Below are positions 1-10,453 of a stretch of 64,000 nucleotides of DNA, piece by piece. Made by a program: the position numbers and the translations under genes. Each line of letters begins with the position of its first letter. The first letter of the stretch is position 1. Origin of the DNA: Thereva unica. Lineage: Eukaryota > Arthropoda > Insecta > Diptera > Therevidae. The DNA lies in contig OX465281.1 in NCBI GenBank assembly GCA_949987705.1, forward strand, positions 27,140,942-27,204,941, written 5' to 3'. The notes beneath the pieces were generated by a model. It was given only the letters and a program-made list of their open reading frames with translations. It made no database searches and was not told where the DNA came from.

Positions 1-989
1 ATGCAGGTGAATAATTTTTAGACGCTGTGTCGAACTAAGTCTTTCCATGATCAAATGTGAAATAATACTGAACAAAAACACCATGATAGTTTGACATAAC
101 CTGTCAGAATAGATGAAAAATCGACTTCCATCCAATTGTCGAACTCAAGCAGCATATGACGAAGTAGTAAAAAAATGGGGGACCATACGAAAACTGCCAG
201 CCAAACGAACGGTGGTGGTTATTAAAACGACTCAACATATTCTTGTATTTCCATTTTGTAATTATCATGACAACACAGAATAAACAGGATATTCTCCATA
301 TTTGTTTTTAATAATATATTACCATACCAAACCAGTGTTAAATCTTGCTTAAAAAATCCCGATTTCACAGCATTACCATTATTTTAATGAACTCCAATCT
401 GCCAGAGATAACCCATATTTTTTGTTGTTGTTGTTCATACATGTGTACAATCCCTCGACCACAGACTATACAAGAAAATGTCAACAATGCGGTGTACCAG
501 GGTGTAATCGATTCAGCAAATATGGATAACCGTCTTTTACCAACATAAATTAGTCTCAGTGATAAATTTATTATTTACACTTGTTTGCGGGGCACACAAT
601 CAATTTGGGCACGACGCGCTCATCATTTATTAATTCCGTAAATATGGCCGCGAATCTGCGATGCAGCCCAATGAGAGTGCGGTGGTGCCCACACCATATG
701 CAGGACGATTCAACAGGATCCGCCAGGATAATTTCCGATTTTCGAATTATGCTAATTTCACGGCGAATAAATTATAGAACGAGAGGAAAATGAATGTGGA
801 GAATTTAAAATGGTGGAAAGTAATGTTTTTTTTAAAGTATACTTAAATAAAGTTGTCGTCCTTTTCCTGGCACTAATGACCCTCCTCATTAAGGAGGATT
901 TTCTAGAGGTAAGAGACATTTAAATGTTGAATTAATTCCTTTTTTTTTTAATTTTAACAGTTCTTCGCCAGGACATTTTTAAAAGCTTA
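1..989. other. Non-coding, AT-rich; no gene seen
   Basis: Short open frames here (about 345-548 and 581-793) show no recognisable domain, no clear coding bias and no splice context, so I do not call them. No terminal repeats or tandem arrays were seen. Confidence 0.5.
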
Positions 990-993
990 TTAA

Positions 994-1124
994 GGGCCCT
1001 GTTCTGACTTTCGTGCGAAACCGAATTCGGGCGAAAATGTATAATTTCGGGTTCTTACTTTCGCTTCGAGCGAATATGATACGAAATTGTAGTAGGCTTC
1101 AGGTGTTCTTATTTTCGTAAGAAA
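994..1124 (+). repeat. Harbinger left terminal and subterminal repeats
   Basis: The terminal inverted repeat is followed by three spaced direct copies of a motif close to GTTCTKAYTTTCG, each followed by a CGAA- or GAAA-type end: 1001-1020, 1051-1073 and 1104-1124. Repeated subterminal motifs are typical transposase binding sites. That role is inferred here. Confidence 0.7.
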
Positions 1125-1201
1125 CCGAAAATTTTCATAATTTGACAGTTGTAATTTCGGTGGGTTTTTTGTTTGCGAATTCGTTTGTGGCTGCTAAAAA
1201 A

Positions 1202-2157
1202 ATGTGAGTTATTTGAATTTTGTTGATAATTTGGATTTAATTTAGTATAATAGTATTTAACAACTGTATTTTAGGGGTAAGCACACAAATATAAGGCAGT
1301 TTCGAGCTCTTGTGGCTTTCATGGAAAAAAATCCAGAAGTGCCCTTGTTTAGCAATTTTTTTGAAGACAATATTGACCAATGGAATACTTAAGTAGCCGA
1401 ATTGAATTCATTAGGACCGCCGATTCGCGATGTTAACGGTTGGAAGAAAGTGTGGTCGGACTATAAAGTGAATATAAAGAAAAAATTAGTACACAATAAG
1501 CAAGAATTAACTAGTACTGGTGGTGGACCAAATAAGTTGTTGTACATCACACCTATTGAAGAATCGGTGGCCAATTTAACTGGCTTATATAAAGCAGTGG
1601 ACGGCCTAAAAAATACTAAGTCATTTGGCGTCCCAAAAACTGCTTCCAGTGAAAGAAATCCAGAATCGTCGTGTGAAAGAGAGTTTCAATCATCTAGTGT
1701 TGTGGAACTAGATAATAATGAATGTTTTAATATTGAATCATTAGATAATGAGGATATTATAACTTTTGTTGAAGACGATGTCACCTCAAATGAAACAACA
1801 GCCTGTCTGCTAAAACATAGTGGAAGTAAAGAAAAAACGGGTGTGGGAAAGAAAACCGGGGGAATAAAGCGTACACAAAAAAAGAACAATTTAGAAATTT
1901 TAACCAAACATATCTGCAAATATGAAAATGTATTGACAGAGATTTCTAAATCCGTGGACGACCTAAAAGAATCGAATAAAGAAATAGCAAATGGTCTAGA
2001 AAAACTGGGTGAATTAAAAAAAATGGAGTTAAACGAGCAAAAACGACACAATGAAAAAAAAGAAAGACAGAAGTCTGAAGAAATTATTATTAAAAAACGA
2101 CTGCTAGAGATAAAAGAAATTGAACTAAAATCCTCAGAGCACAATATTCAATGGTAA
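1202..2157 (+). pseudogene. Harbinger accessory protein, Myb/SANT-like (one in-frame stop)
   Basis: This is the second gene of the Harbinger element. PIF/Harbinger transposons encode a Myb/SANT-like protein that binds the transposon ends and helps bring the transposase to the nucleus. The start codon appears split by an intron: AT at 1202-1203, donor GTGAGT at 1204, acceptor TTTTAG ending at 1274, then G completing ATG. The frame then reads MGKHTNIRQFRALVAF and on into WKKVWSDYKVNIKKKL and STGGGPNK, the usual trihelix/SANT-like end followed by a TGGGP linker. A glutamate- and lysine-rich coiled-coil tail (about 1900-2150) follows. TAA at 1390-1392 interrupts the frame after residue 39, between QWNT and VAELNSLG. 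Read through it, the protein would be about 294 residues. The split start is inferred from splice signals. Confidence 0.75.
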
Positions 2158-2270
2158 CCTTGAATTAGCCATATGTTTTAAATTATTTTTACTTTTTTAA
2201 AGAATATATTTATGTTTATGTACTAATTGAAAGAAAAAACTGAAATAAATACTTTTTTTGTAAAATTTTG

Positions 2271-3485
2271 TTAATTACAAAAGGAGTCTCTTATTGTATC
2301 TCTAACTCGTCTTCCTTCGTCGTTGCTGTTGTCTTCTATTGCCTGTAACTCTACTTCTTCAATTTGAGTAGTACTTTCATTTGCATCTTCAACTTCAACG
2401 TTATAAAATATGCATACGTTGTGTAAAGCGCTACAGACATTTATAATTTGTATAGCCTTTTCTGGGCTGTAGTGCAGTTCCCTGGCTTGTAAAAGGCAAC
2501 GAAATCTGTTTTTTAACACACCTATGGTCCTCTCTATGATATTTCTTCCCTTGGCATGTTTAACATTATATTTTTTCTCAGCAGGAGAGCATGGCTCCCT
2601 ATAAGGAGTCATCATAAAAGGTTCCAGAGGATAGCCGGCGTCGCCTAAGATTAAAAAACTGTTGTCCCCATTTCTGTACTGCTCGTTCAAGTATCCCCTG
2701 GCATCGCTTGTTCTCCAAATGGCGGAATCGTGGCAGGATCCAGGATGTCTTGCATCAATAGCTCGAATACGCATATGGCTATCACATAACTGTAAAATAA
2801 ATTTTATATTATTTTGAAAAAAATATATCGCGATTACTTACAATCATTGCATTTAAGCTATAAAAACCTTTTCTATTATAAAAGAGGTGTTTATCCTCTT
2901 TTGGGGCTATTATTTTAATATGGGTGCCATCAATGCAACCTATTATGCGAGGAAATCCACTTCTTTCATAAAAATTTTGCCTGGTTGTTTGTCTTTCCTC
3001 TTCTGACATAACCATTGATATCCACTTCGGACACAACTTTCTTTCCAAAACAATTAAAACTTCTTTAAGTATTTTGCAGAAAGTTGTTCTGCCTACGCCG
3101 ACATCGTATTCGTTGCCAACACCTCGCTGATAACCACCTTCAGCAAAGAAGCGGAGAGAAGCAGCTAATTTTAATATTGGTGGAATATCGGTGCTATTTA
3201 TTTCACCTTCTACTTCACTCAAAGTATAAGTAAAAGCTTCCTTGGACATCCGGAAAAATTCCTTAAATCTACAATAATTCTTTTATAAATAATAACAACA
3301 ACAAATTTTTCTTGTGCATACACTGAAGATGGAAAATCCAAAGGATTACAGTTGTCACGAAGGTACCTTCGATGCCTGCGTAATGCAGTGTATTCCGCTC
3401 TATTTTCTTCGTTTTCCTCTTCTTCTAGAGTTTCCAACGATAAAACTAACATTAGAGGATCCATTTTTATCTTTATAACACTCAC
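2271..3485 (-). CDS. Harbinger transposase, DDE superfamily (three exons)
   Basis: HARBI1-like nuclease that cuts and pastes the element. I infer three exons on the - strand: 3485-3322, 3268-2842 and 2789-2271. They are separated by introns of 53 bp (GTATGC...TAG) and 52 bp (GTAAGT...ACAG). Joined, they give 1110 nt, an exact frame of 369 residues plus stop; human HARBI1 has 349. The catalytic triad is complete: D168 in GCIDGTHIKI, D247 in LGDAGYP and E283 in NIIERTIGVLKNRF. The second D and the E are separated by 35 residues, as expected. FKEFFRMSKEAF near residue 56 spans the first junction and matches the family helix-turn-helix entry. Start could be M1 at 3485 or M8 at 3464. No internal stop or frameshift was found, so this copy may still make protein. 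Confidence 0.88.
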
Positions 3486-3624
3486 TTTTATTTATTATTT
3501 TAATTTTTTTTTCTAACCACTCTTTGTTTATATTTCACTTTATATATTTGACAGCTGCGAAAAGTAAATCATCTGATTTCGAAAATCTTGTTTTGGTTTT
3601 TATGTTGCCCACTTGAATTTTCAA

Positions 3625-3717
3625 TTTCGTACGAAAATCAGAACAACAAAATGAATTTCATACGAAAATCAATTTCGTATTCGTTTTCGGTTTCGTACGG
3701 AAGTCAGAACAGGGCCC
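3625..3717 (-). repeat. Harbinger right terminal and subterminal repeats
   Basis: The right terminal inverted repeat ends in GGGCCC at 3717. Two subterminal motifs in the orientation opposite to the left set lie at 3625-3644 and 3691-3710 (each TTTCGTACG followed by a GAAC end). They mirror the three left-end copies. Confidence 0.7.
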
Positions 3718-3720
3718 TTA

Positions 3721-4494
3721 GATTCCTATTTGTATGTGATTTCACTGACTATCCTTTCGACCTTCCAACACACAATTTAGCCACTAAAATCCTTTCGCAT
3801 ATATTTTCATATTTTCTCTTATCATTATGAATTCAAAAAATGCCCGAACGAAAAATCACCACACTAAAAAAATTGTCCAGCATCAACTGACCATTCCCGG
3901 TCGCATTCTTTTCTGCCATAGAAACAATCTGGTTCCATTCGTCAACTGGCTTTCATGAAGGATATACAGCGATGCCCCCACGCAATAATAAATTACTTTC
4001 AAAGGATCCATTAAGTAATTCCATTCGTTTTGTACTGATGCTACTGGCATTAATTAAGCCTAGCCATCACCGGCCACACACCAAACGACCAAACGGAGAA
4101 ATCTTTTGGCCAACTTTTATAGAAGACGAATGCTTCGCCTTTGAATTATGGAAGGTCCTGTGCAGATATCATTTAAGAGCATATCCCTGGCAAAAGAGTT
4201 GAGCGACCAAGCACACCAATAAATCATCATAATTCCGGAATTTTTATGCCCCAGATGAAATCTCATAGGTTAAATCTAACATTTGTAACACTATGTAGTA
4301 ATGGTCGTAAATATGTCGTTTAGTAGATAAATCGGACGTCCGACTTAGAGTCGTTGCAAAGGTTTTTTGTTTAGATGTGGGTGGATGTTTCTGGGTATGG
4401 ACCAAGACTGTTTCGTATCTTAGTACGTAATGTAAGTCCTCGGCGTTCAGTCGCTAAACTATCTTGAGGGGACTAAAAATTAATGGTCTAAAAA
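3721..4494. other. Non-coding stretch; no gene seen
   Basis: No coding region recognised. A short patch at about 3840-3935 (TGCCCGAACGAAAA and later GCCATAGAAACAA) resembles a patch at 18250-18325, suggesting an old dispersed repeat. The similarity is short and I do not classify it. Confidence 0.35.
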
Positions 4495-4750
4495 AAAGAC
4501 GTTTTTATTTTTAAATGAACCAAAAAGTAAAAAATAATTTTGAGTGTAAATTTTTTATTACTGCAGCCACTTGCTTAAAAGAAAAAAGCGTGGAGCGCTC
4601 TTTACCTATATTCATTCTATTAATACTGGAACTTTTCATTGGCGCCACACGCTTTTTTTCAATTAAGTAAGCGGCTGCAGTAATAAAAAATGTACACTCA
4701 AAATTATTTTTTACTTTTTGGTTCATTCCAAAATGAAAGCGTTATAGCGT
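4495..4750. mobile_element. Foldback MITE, family A copy 1
   Basis: A long palindrome. The arm starting AAATGAACCAAAAAGTAA at 4513 is repeated in reverse at about 4700-4727. The arms meet around a loop of about 40 bp (4601-4640) flanked by GCGTGG and the inverted form. The same arm motifs and loop recur at 58026-58457, which makes this a dispersed foldback family. No coding capacity. The superfamily is unknown; target duplications are not clear. Confidence 0.75.
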
Positions 4751-5152
4751 TTTTTTATATATGTTTATTTATAATATGGATCCTACATAACCTTTATATT
4801 ATCTTTCGTTTAAGTGCTCTGCATCAAGTAGTTATCACAGTCTTCCTTTGCAGCCGGCTTAATTTCAGAGGGTGCTATGTCCAGGGCCGGATTAAGGTTG
4901 GTGTAGGCCCCTGGGCACGAGTTTGGTAGGGGCCCCTATGATAGGGGCTCGTTTTATATTTTATTTAATAGATGGTCAAACGTTAAATGAATTTTAAAGA
5001 TACTTTCAACCCAAAAATGACGAAGGATAGCAGGAAAACGCGACAGAAAAAGTGTGCATCGAAGCCTAGTGTGGAGCACCGAAGAGACCCGCTGAATATA
5101 TATTCTGTACTATATTATACGCATTTATCAATGCATCTTACAACTGCATTTT
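4751..5152. other. Non-coding; possible hAT-like terminus
   Basis: No gene. At 4882 the sequence CAGGGCCGGATTAAG resembles the CAGGGCCGG ends of hAT elements, and a similar CAGGGCCGGCTTTAG starts near 14376. No partner end was found nearby, so only a solo terminus is suggested. Confidence 0.3.
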
Positions 5153-5256
5153 CTTTCTTCTTTCTTCTTTCTTCTTTCTTCTTTCTTCTTTCTTCTTTCT
5201 TCTTTCTTCTTTCTTCTTTCTTCTTTCTTCTTTCTTCTTTCTTCTTTCTTCTTTAA
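5153..5256. repeat. Heptamer microsatellite (TTCTTTC)n
   Basis: About 14-15 copies of a 7-bp unit. It sits at the 3' end of the - strand LINE that starts at 5258 and follows the LINE tail GCCGTTAAAGAAG, which occurs twice in succession. On the LINE strand the array reads (AAAGAAG)n, so it probably grew from the LINE's own tail. Confidence 0.9.
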
Positions 5257-5287
5257 CGGCGATCTTTCTTCTTCTTCTTTAACGGCT

Positions 5288-6662
5288 CTACAACCGGGAT
5301 CCGGTCCTGGCCTCGCGCAACTGTTCTCTCCACCGGTCCCGATTCTGAGCCGATGTCATCCAGTTTGGCATCCCCAAACCCTGAGCGTCCTGGTCCACGC
5401 CATCCTTCCAGCGAAGGTTGGGCCTCCCTCGCTGTCGCACCCCATAGGTCTTACCGCAGAGAACTTTCCGAGCAGGCTCATCTTCACTCATACGAGCTAG
5501 ATGCCCTGCCCACCGGAGCCTACCGAGCTTTATTTTCTTCACAACATCTATGTCGCGATAGCGCTCGTAGATCTCGTCATTGTAGAGTCTCCGGAATTGT
5601 CCTTCCTCACATACGGGGCCAACAATCCTCCGAAGTATTTTCCTCTCAAACACGCCCAAGAGGTTTGAGCGCTTTTTGCTAAGCACCCACGTTTCGGATG
5701 CATATGTGAGAACGGGTAAGACCATCGTCTTATATAGTAAAAGTTTAGACGTTATGGTTAGATATTTGGATTTTAGGGCCTTGACAGACTATAGTAGGCT
5801 TTGTTGGCTTTTAGCAGTCGTGCGCGTATTTCTGGTTCCATGCTATTGTCGGCTGCTACTATTGACCCAAGGTAGGTAAATGATTTTACCACGTCAAACT
5901 CGTGTTCCGCTACCTTGATTGTGGGACCAATGTTAGGTGTTCTTCCAGACGAGGCCACCATGTACTTTGTTTTGCTTTCGTTAATGTGCAGTCCCAGATT
6001 TCCTGCCGCTTGCTCAATCTGAGTGAAAGCTTCTTGTACAGCTGTTGTTGTTCTTCCAATGATGTCAATGTCGTCTGCGTAAGCCAGAAATTGGGTGGAC
6101 TTGTGGAGGATTGTACCCCTTGATGTCACGCCCGAATCTCGGATCACTTTCTCCAACGCCAGGTTGAAAAGGAGGCAGGCCAGACCGTCCCCTTGTCGGA
6201 GTCCATTATAGTTGTTGATTGGTCTGGACAGTGTTCCGGATACCTTTACTTGGCTTGACACATTGATCATGGTCAACCTACATAGTCTTGTCAGTTCGGG
6301 GATGCCGAATTCTCTCATGGCTTTGTAGAGTTCTACCCTGGCTATGCTATCATAGGCGGCTTTAAAGTCTATGAAGAGGTGTTGAATTGACTTTTGAAAC
6401 TCTAGACATTTTTCCATTGCCTGCCTCAAGGTGAAAATCTGATCAGTCGTTGATTTGCCTGGGCTGAAGCCACACTGGTAATGGCCTATGATGTTTCTGG
6501 CGTATGGGGCCATCCTGTTTTGTAGGATAGCGGAGAATGTCTTATACACGGTACTCAACAACGTTATACCGCGATAATTTGTGCACGCTGTGATATCTCC
6601 TTTTTTGTGTGCCGGGCAGAGGATGCCTTTTCTCCAGTCTTCTGGCACCACTTCCTGCTCCC
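5288..6662 (-). pseudogene. LINE reverse transcriptase, C-terminal half
   Basis: RT domain of the outer LINE. It contains VPEDWRKGILCPAHKKGD, NYRGITLLSTVYK, FIDFKAAYDSI, GLRQGDGLACLLFN and the catalytic FLAYADDIDIIG with both aspartates present. Next come KYMVASSG, FTYLGSIVAADN and, past a frameshift near 5775, PVLTYASETWVL and RLRWAGHLARM. The frame ends at REQLREARTGSRL followed by a stop at about 5288. Only about one frameshift separates the two parts, so the copy is moderately old. The N-terminal part lies beyond the inserted Jockey element at 9956 onward. RT copies the element RNA into the chromosome at a nicked target. Confidence 0.85.
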
Positions 6663-6675
6663 ATACTTGCACAAC

Positions 6676-7104
6676 AATAAAGAAATATATAACATAACCA
6701 ACTTATTACATTGCAGAATATCTTTTGAACCACCTCGACAAAATAGGAACATACTTCAGTGCTTAAACTGCCAAAAATATGGGCACACCAGGAACTTTTG
6801 TACACTAAATCCAATCTGCGTAAAGTGTGCAGGAAAGCACAAAACTATCAAGTGTACTCAAGACCCAAAGAGCTGCAAACCTGAAACCACTGATGGGCCA
6901 ATTCCTCGCCCGATCATGACGAATACTCCAGTAACATTTGCAGATGTCGTAAAAAGTAACACTGGACAAGGCGAAAGCCAAAAAAACGTGATCAATCCTG
7001 AAGACGACTTATCCGAACTAAAGAACATGATGAAGCAGCTTATAACACAAATCTCTAATATGATGAACATCCTAACTCTGCTTATTACTAAAATAAATGG
7101 ATAA
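6676..7104 (+). pseudogene. Jockey ORF1 (gag-like), C-terminal fragment with zinc knuckles
   Basis: The ORF1 protein binds element RNA. Its N-terminus was lost by 5' truncation. The remaining part reads RISFEPPRQNRNILQCLNC and has one CCHC knuckle CLNCQKYGHTRNFC and a second cysteine-histidine cluster CVKCAGKHKTIKC. FEPPR before the first knuckle is a usual Jockey-group gag context. The frame stops at 7102-7104 inside the start of ORF2; the two overlap by 8 nt (ATGGATAA). Confidence 0.85.
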
Positions 7105-9577
7105 TAATACAAATTTAAAAATAATCGTCTGGAATGCAAACGGACTATCCCAGCATGCCTTAGAAGTTAAAAAATTTCTAACTGACCATTCTATTGACAT
7201 TCTGCTAATATCTGAAACCCATTTTACCAATAAAAGCTATATCAAGATTCCTAACTACAATGTTTTTCACACAAACCATCCTAGTGGACGTGCTCACGGT
7301 GGTACAGCAATCATAATTCGACAAGACATCAGCTGCAATGTGCTAGAAGAATACACGAAGGACTATTTCCAAGCTACTACAGTCCAAATCGATGATACAT
7401 ACGGACCGCTCATAGTATCTGCACTATACTGCCCACCCAAATTCAATGTAAGTGTATTACAGTTCACGGAATACCTCCATACACTGGGCCCGCGCTTTAT
7501 TGCAGGAGGTGACTTCAATGCAAAGCACACTGACTGGGGCTCAAGACTTACTAATAAAAGAGGAAAAAATCTAATGGATGCTATAAGGCAAAACAAGTGT
7601 ACCTTTATAAGCACTGGAGAGCCCACTTATTGGCCTACTGATACCAACAAAAAACCAGATCTAATTGACTTCTGTGTTCTTAAAAACTTTAACCTAAGTC
7701 AAATTGCCATGAAATCATGCTTTGAACTATCATCTGACCATTCCCCTATAATATTGGAATACATCACTAATGTGAAATTACTACGGCCAACGCATTTCCT
7801 TACTAACCATAAAACTAACTGGAACTTTTTTGCTAAAATATTAGACAAAAACTTGGAAACTAGAATTCCCCTCAAGTCCCACGAGGATATCGAAAGCAGC
7901 ATAGTACACTTTAACGACTCAATTCAATTCGCAGCATTACAAACAACGCCTCCAATCAAACATAACCACTTAGACACTTATACACCAAAATCAATCAAAC
8001 AAAAAATCAAAGAAAAAAGAAAACTCAGGAAAATATGGCAATGCACCAGATCACCAGTAGATAAAGCTAATTATAACAAATCAACTATAGAACTAAAGGA
8101 ACTCCTAAGACTACATAACAACCAACATACTACCAAGTTTCTGACAAATCTTTCGGCAACGCAAGCAACAAACTACTCACTTTGGAAACTAAACAAGAGG
8201 CTCAAAAAAGGAATACAGCATCAAACACCTTTAACGAAAACCGACGGTACGTGGTCCAGAACAAATCTAGACAAAGCGAAAACGCTAGCAGACTATTTTG
8301 AAACAACTTTTACTAATCCCTTCAATAACCGAAATAACTCATTCCTAAACATAAATAATACGTCTCCAAATAAAATAATAAAGAAAATCGGAATAAATGA
8401 AATAAAATGTTATATAAAGAACAGATTAAAACCTAGAAAATCTCCTGGATATGATCTGATAACAGGACAAATACTAAAGCAGTTGCCAGAAAAAGCCTTA
8501 GTCTATCTTAGGAATGCCTTTAACGCCATACTACGTTTAAATTATTATCCAAAAGTTTGGAAGGTTTCTAAGATAATCGCTGTCCAGAAACCAGGCAAAG
8601 ATGCATCTAAACCATCATCGTATAGGCCAATAAGTCTTCTACCGATCATCTCTAAATTATTCGAGAAACTCCTGCTTGATCGTATTGACGTGACATTGAA
8701 ACTAAACAACCTAATTCCAGACCACCAATTTGGTTTTCGACAAGATCACTCTACTATACAGCAGGTCCATCGAGTAACAAATAAAATTCTAAATGATTTG
8801 AACGAGCAAAAATATTGTGTCGCAGTTTACCTGGACGTTGCAAAAGCCTTCGACAGTGTATGGCATGAAGGACTCCTTCTCAAACTTAGCACAATGTTAC
8901 CTGACTATCACCAACTCATCAAGAGCTACCTGGATGACCGCCACTTCTACGTACAATATAATGACGAATGCTCGGACTTACGTAAAATAGAAGCTGGTGT
9001 TCCACAAGGAAGCGTCCTAGGACCTACCTTATACCTTATGTTTACAGCAGATATACCAAAACCTGTGTCCCGTGAAACCATGATAGCAACATTCACAGAT
9101 GACACGGTGATTCTTTCCTCTCACAACTGCCTAGAACAAGCTACTAAACAAATAGCAAAAATACTAAAGGAAACGTCAAACTGGTTCCACAAATGGGGAA
9201 TACAAATCAACGAAGACAAAACGGTTCAAGTTATATATACAACAAAAAGGACCTCCATAAATCAAGCTATTTCTTTAAATAACAAAAACATTAACCCTGT
9301 CAACTCAGCGAAATACCTGGGAATGCTAATTGACAACAAATTAACTTGGAAACAACATATAATTGGAAAACGTAACCAAATCAAAAATAAGTTTAGACAA
9401 CTCTACTGGCTCCTAAACAAAAATTCGAAACTCTCGCTTTATAACAAATTATTAATTTACAACACAGTAATAAAACCTATTTGGATGTATGGCATCCAAA
9501 TATGGGGAACAGCCATTAAAACAAACATCGACATCATTCAAAGACAGCAGTCAAAAATACTCAGGACTATATTATGA
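7097..9577 (+). pseudogene. Jockey ORF2: endonuclease and reverse transcriptase
   Basis: An 826-residue frame with an APE-type endonuclease at the N-terminus (KIIVWNANGLSQHALEV, LLISETHFT, GGDFNAKHTDWG, SSDHSP). The RT follows: KPSSYRPISLLPIISKL, FGFRQDHST, YLDVAKAFDSVWHEG, GVPQGSVLGPTLY. The catalytic box is FTDDTVILS rather than the usual FADD; the two aspartates are kept. The TGA at 9575-9577 is premature: the family tail NAPWYISNDDIHRDLKIP continues in another frame to 9789, so a small frameshift removes about 70 residues. Otherwise the frame is open, so the insertion is young. It starts inside the end of ORF1, which suggests coupled translation. Confidence 0.88.
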
Positions 9578-9789
9578 ATGCACCTTGGTACATATCCAAT
9601 GATGATATACATCGCGACCTCAAAATACCTAGCATCAGGGACGAGATTAAAAGATACAGCAAGAAGCATCAAATCACAATAACATCCCACCAAAACAAGG
9701 AAATACGTGATCTACCCCAGCAAGAAGCCAACACAAGAAGAAGACTGAATAGACGCAGACCAGTGGATCTCCAATTTATCACTCCATGA
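9578..9789 (+). pseudogene. Frameshifted C-terminus of Jockey ORF2
   Basis: The frame that carries NAPWYISNDDIHRDLKIP, a typical ending region of Jockey RT proteins, directly follows the TGA of ORF2. It runs to the stop at 9787-9789 after RRPVDLQFITP. It is a continuation of ORF2 after a net +2 shift at about 9575, not a separate gene. Confidence 0.75.
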
Positions 9790-9943
9790 TTATGTATAAT
9801 TAATAATTATTGTAAAAAAAATGTAAAAACTAAGTATAAAAGACAATGGTCTTTAAGCTTAAAATTGAATCCCTAAACTGTTAAAACAATTACTTATTGT
9901 TCTAGGACAGGTGTAATATTTTATTGGGAAATAAAAAAAAAAA
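9790..9943 (+). terminator. Jockey 3' UTR and A-rich tail
   Basis: A short AT-rich 3' UTR that ends in AAATAAAAAAAAAAAA, immediately before the second target-site copy at 9944. Confidence 0.75.
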
Positions 9944-9955
9944 ATACTTGCACAA

Positions 9956-10453
9956 TTAATTCATGAATCGCTTGGTGTAATGTAGGCTCTCCATATTTAA
10001 CCAGCTCCGCTGCGATGCCGTCTGCAACCGAGGCCTTGTTGTTTTTGAGCCGGCTGAAGGCTCTGCTAACTTCTTCTATGCTTGGTGGCGGCAGCATCAG
10101 ATATTGGTGGAGCCTCCGAATCCTCAGTTAGCTCGCCATTTATCAATTCATGAAAGTGCTCTTCCCATCGCTCCAAGATGCCTTTAGGATCGGTGATCAG
10201 ATTCCCTTTTTTGTCCTTGCAGTATGTGCAACGTGGTGTGAATTGCGTCATACTGCGGACTCTTTGGTAGAACTCCCGCGCCTGGTGCGGCCGTCGTTCT
10301 CTGTACTGTTCTAGCTCACAGACGAGATTTTTTTCCCAGGCTTCCTTTTTTCGTCTGTGAATTCTCTTTTCTTCTTTTCTGAGCTCTTTATAATTCTCTT
10401 CGCGTGCCCGTGTTCTCTGAGACTGCTGCATGGCTCGGTACGCAGCATTCTAA
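9956..10453 (-). pseudogene. Outer LINE: endonuclease-RT linker
   Basis: Linker and RT entry of the outer LINE: NAAYRAMQQSQRTRAREE, LRKEEKRIHRRKKEAWEK, REFYQRVRSMTQF, then TDPKGILERWEEHFHELI. After a frameshift near 10090 comes SIEEVSRAFSRLKNNKAS, ending HELIVQVW at the Jockey insertion. The order fits an EN-RT LINE protein. Confidence 0.8.

Larger units (their letters stand above)
994..3717. mobile_element. PIF/Harbinger DNA transposon, near complete
   Basis: A 2.7-kb element bounded by matching inverted ends. The left end reads GGGCCCTGTTCTGACTTT at 994 and the reverse complement of the right end reads GGGCCCTGTTCTGACTTC at 3717. The match continues through CGAAACCGAA. TTA (990-992) lies just left, and TTA (3718-3720) abuts the right GGGCCC; the one-base ambiguity depends on whether the terminal A/T belongs to the element. 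A 3-bp TWA duplication is the known PIF/Harbinger signature. The element carries two divergent genes: a transposase on the - strand and a Myb/SANT-like accessory protein on the + strand. This is the standard two-gene Harbinger layout. The accessory gene has an in-frame stop, so this copy is not fully autonomous. Confidence 0.9.
6675..9943 (+). mobile_element. Jockey-type LINE, 5'-truncated, with target duplication
   Basis: A 3.27-kb insertion flanked by 12-bp direct repeats ATACTTGCACAA at 6663-6674 and 9944-9955. It ends in an A-rich tail (about 9930-9943) after AATAAA-like sequence. The 5' end is truncated inside ORF1. ORF2 is almost intact. Target duplication, A-tail and 5' truncation are the marks of target-primed reverse transcription. 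Confidence 0.93.

Noticed and set aside
1686..2144. Serine-rich - strand frame within the Harbinger element
   Set aside because: It is antisense to the lysine/glutamate-rich coiled coil of the accessory gene.
4987..5256. A frame ending in a serine-phenylalanine-leucine repeat
   Set aside because: The repeat is the TTCTTTC microsatellite; the rest shows no family signal.
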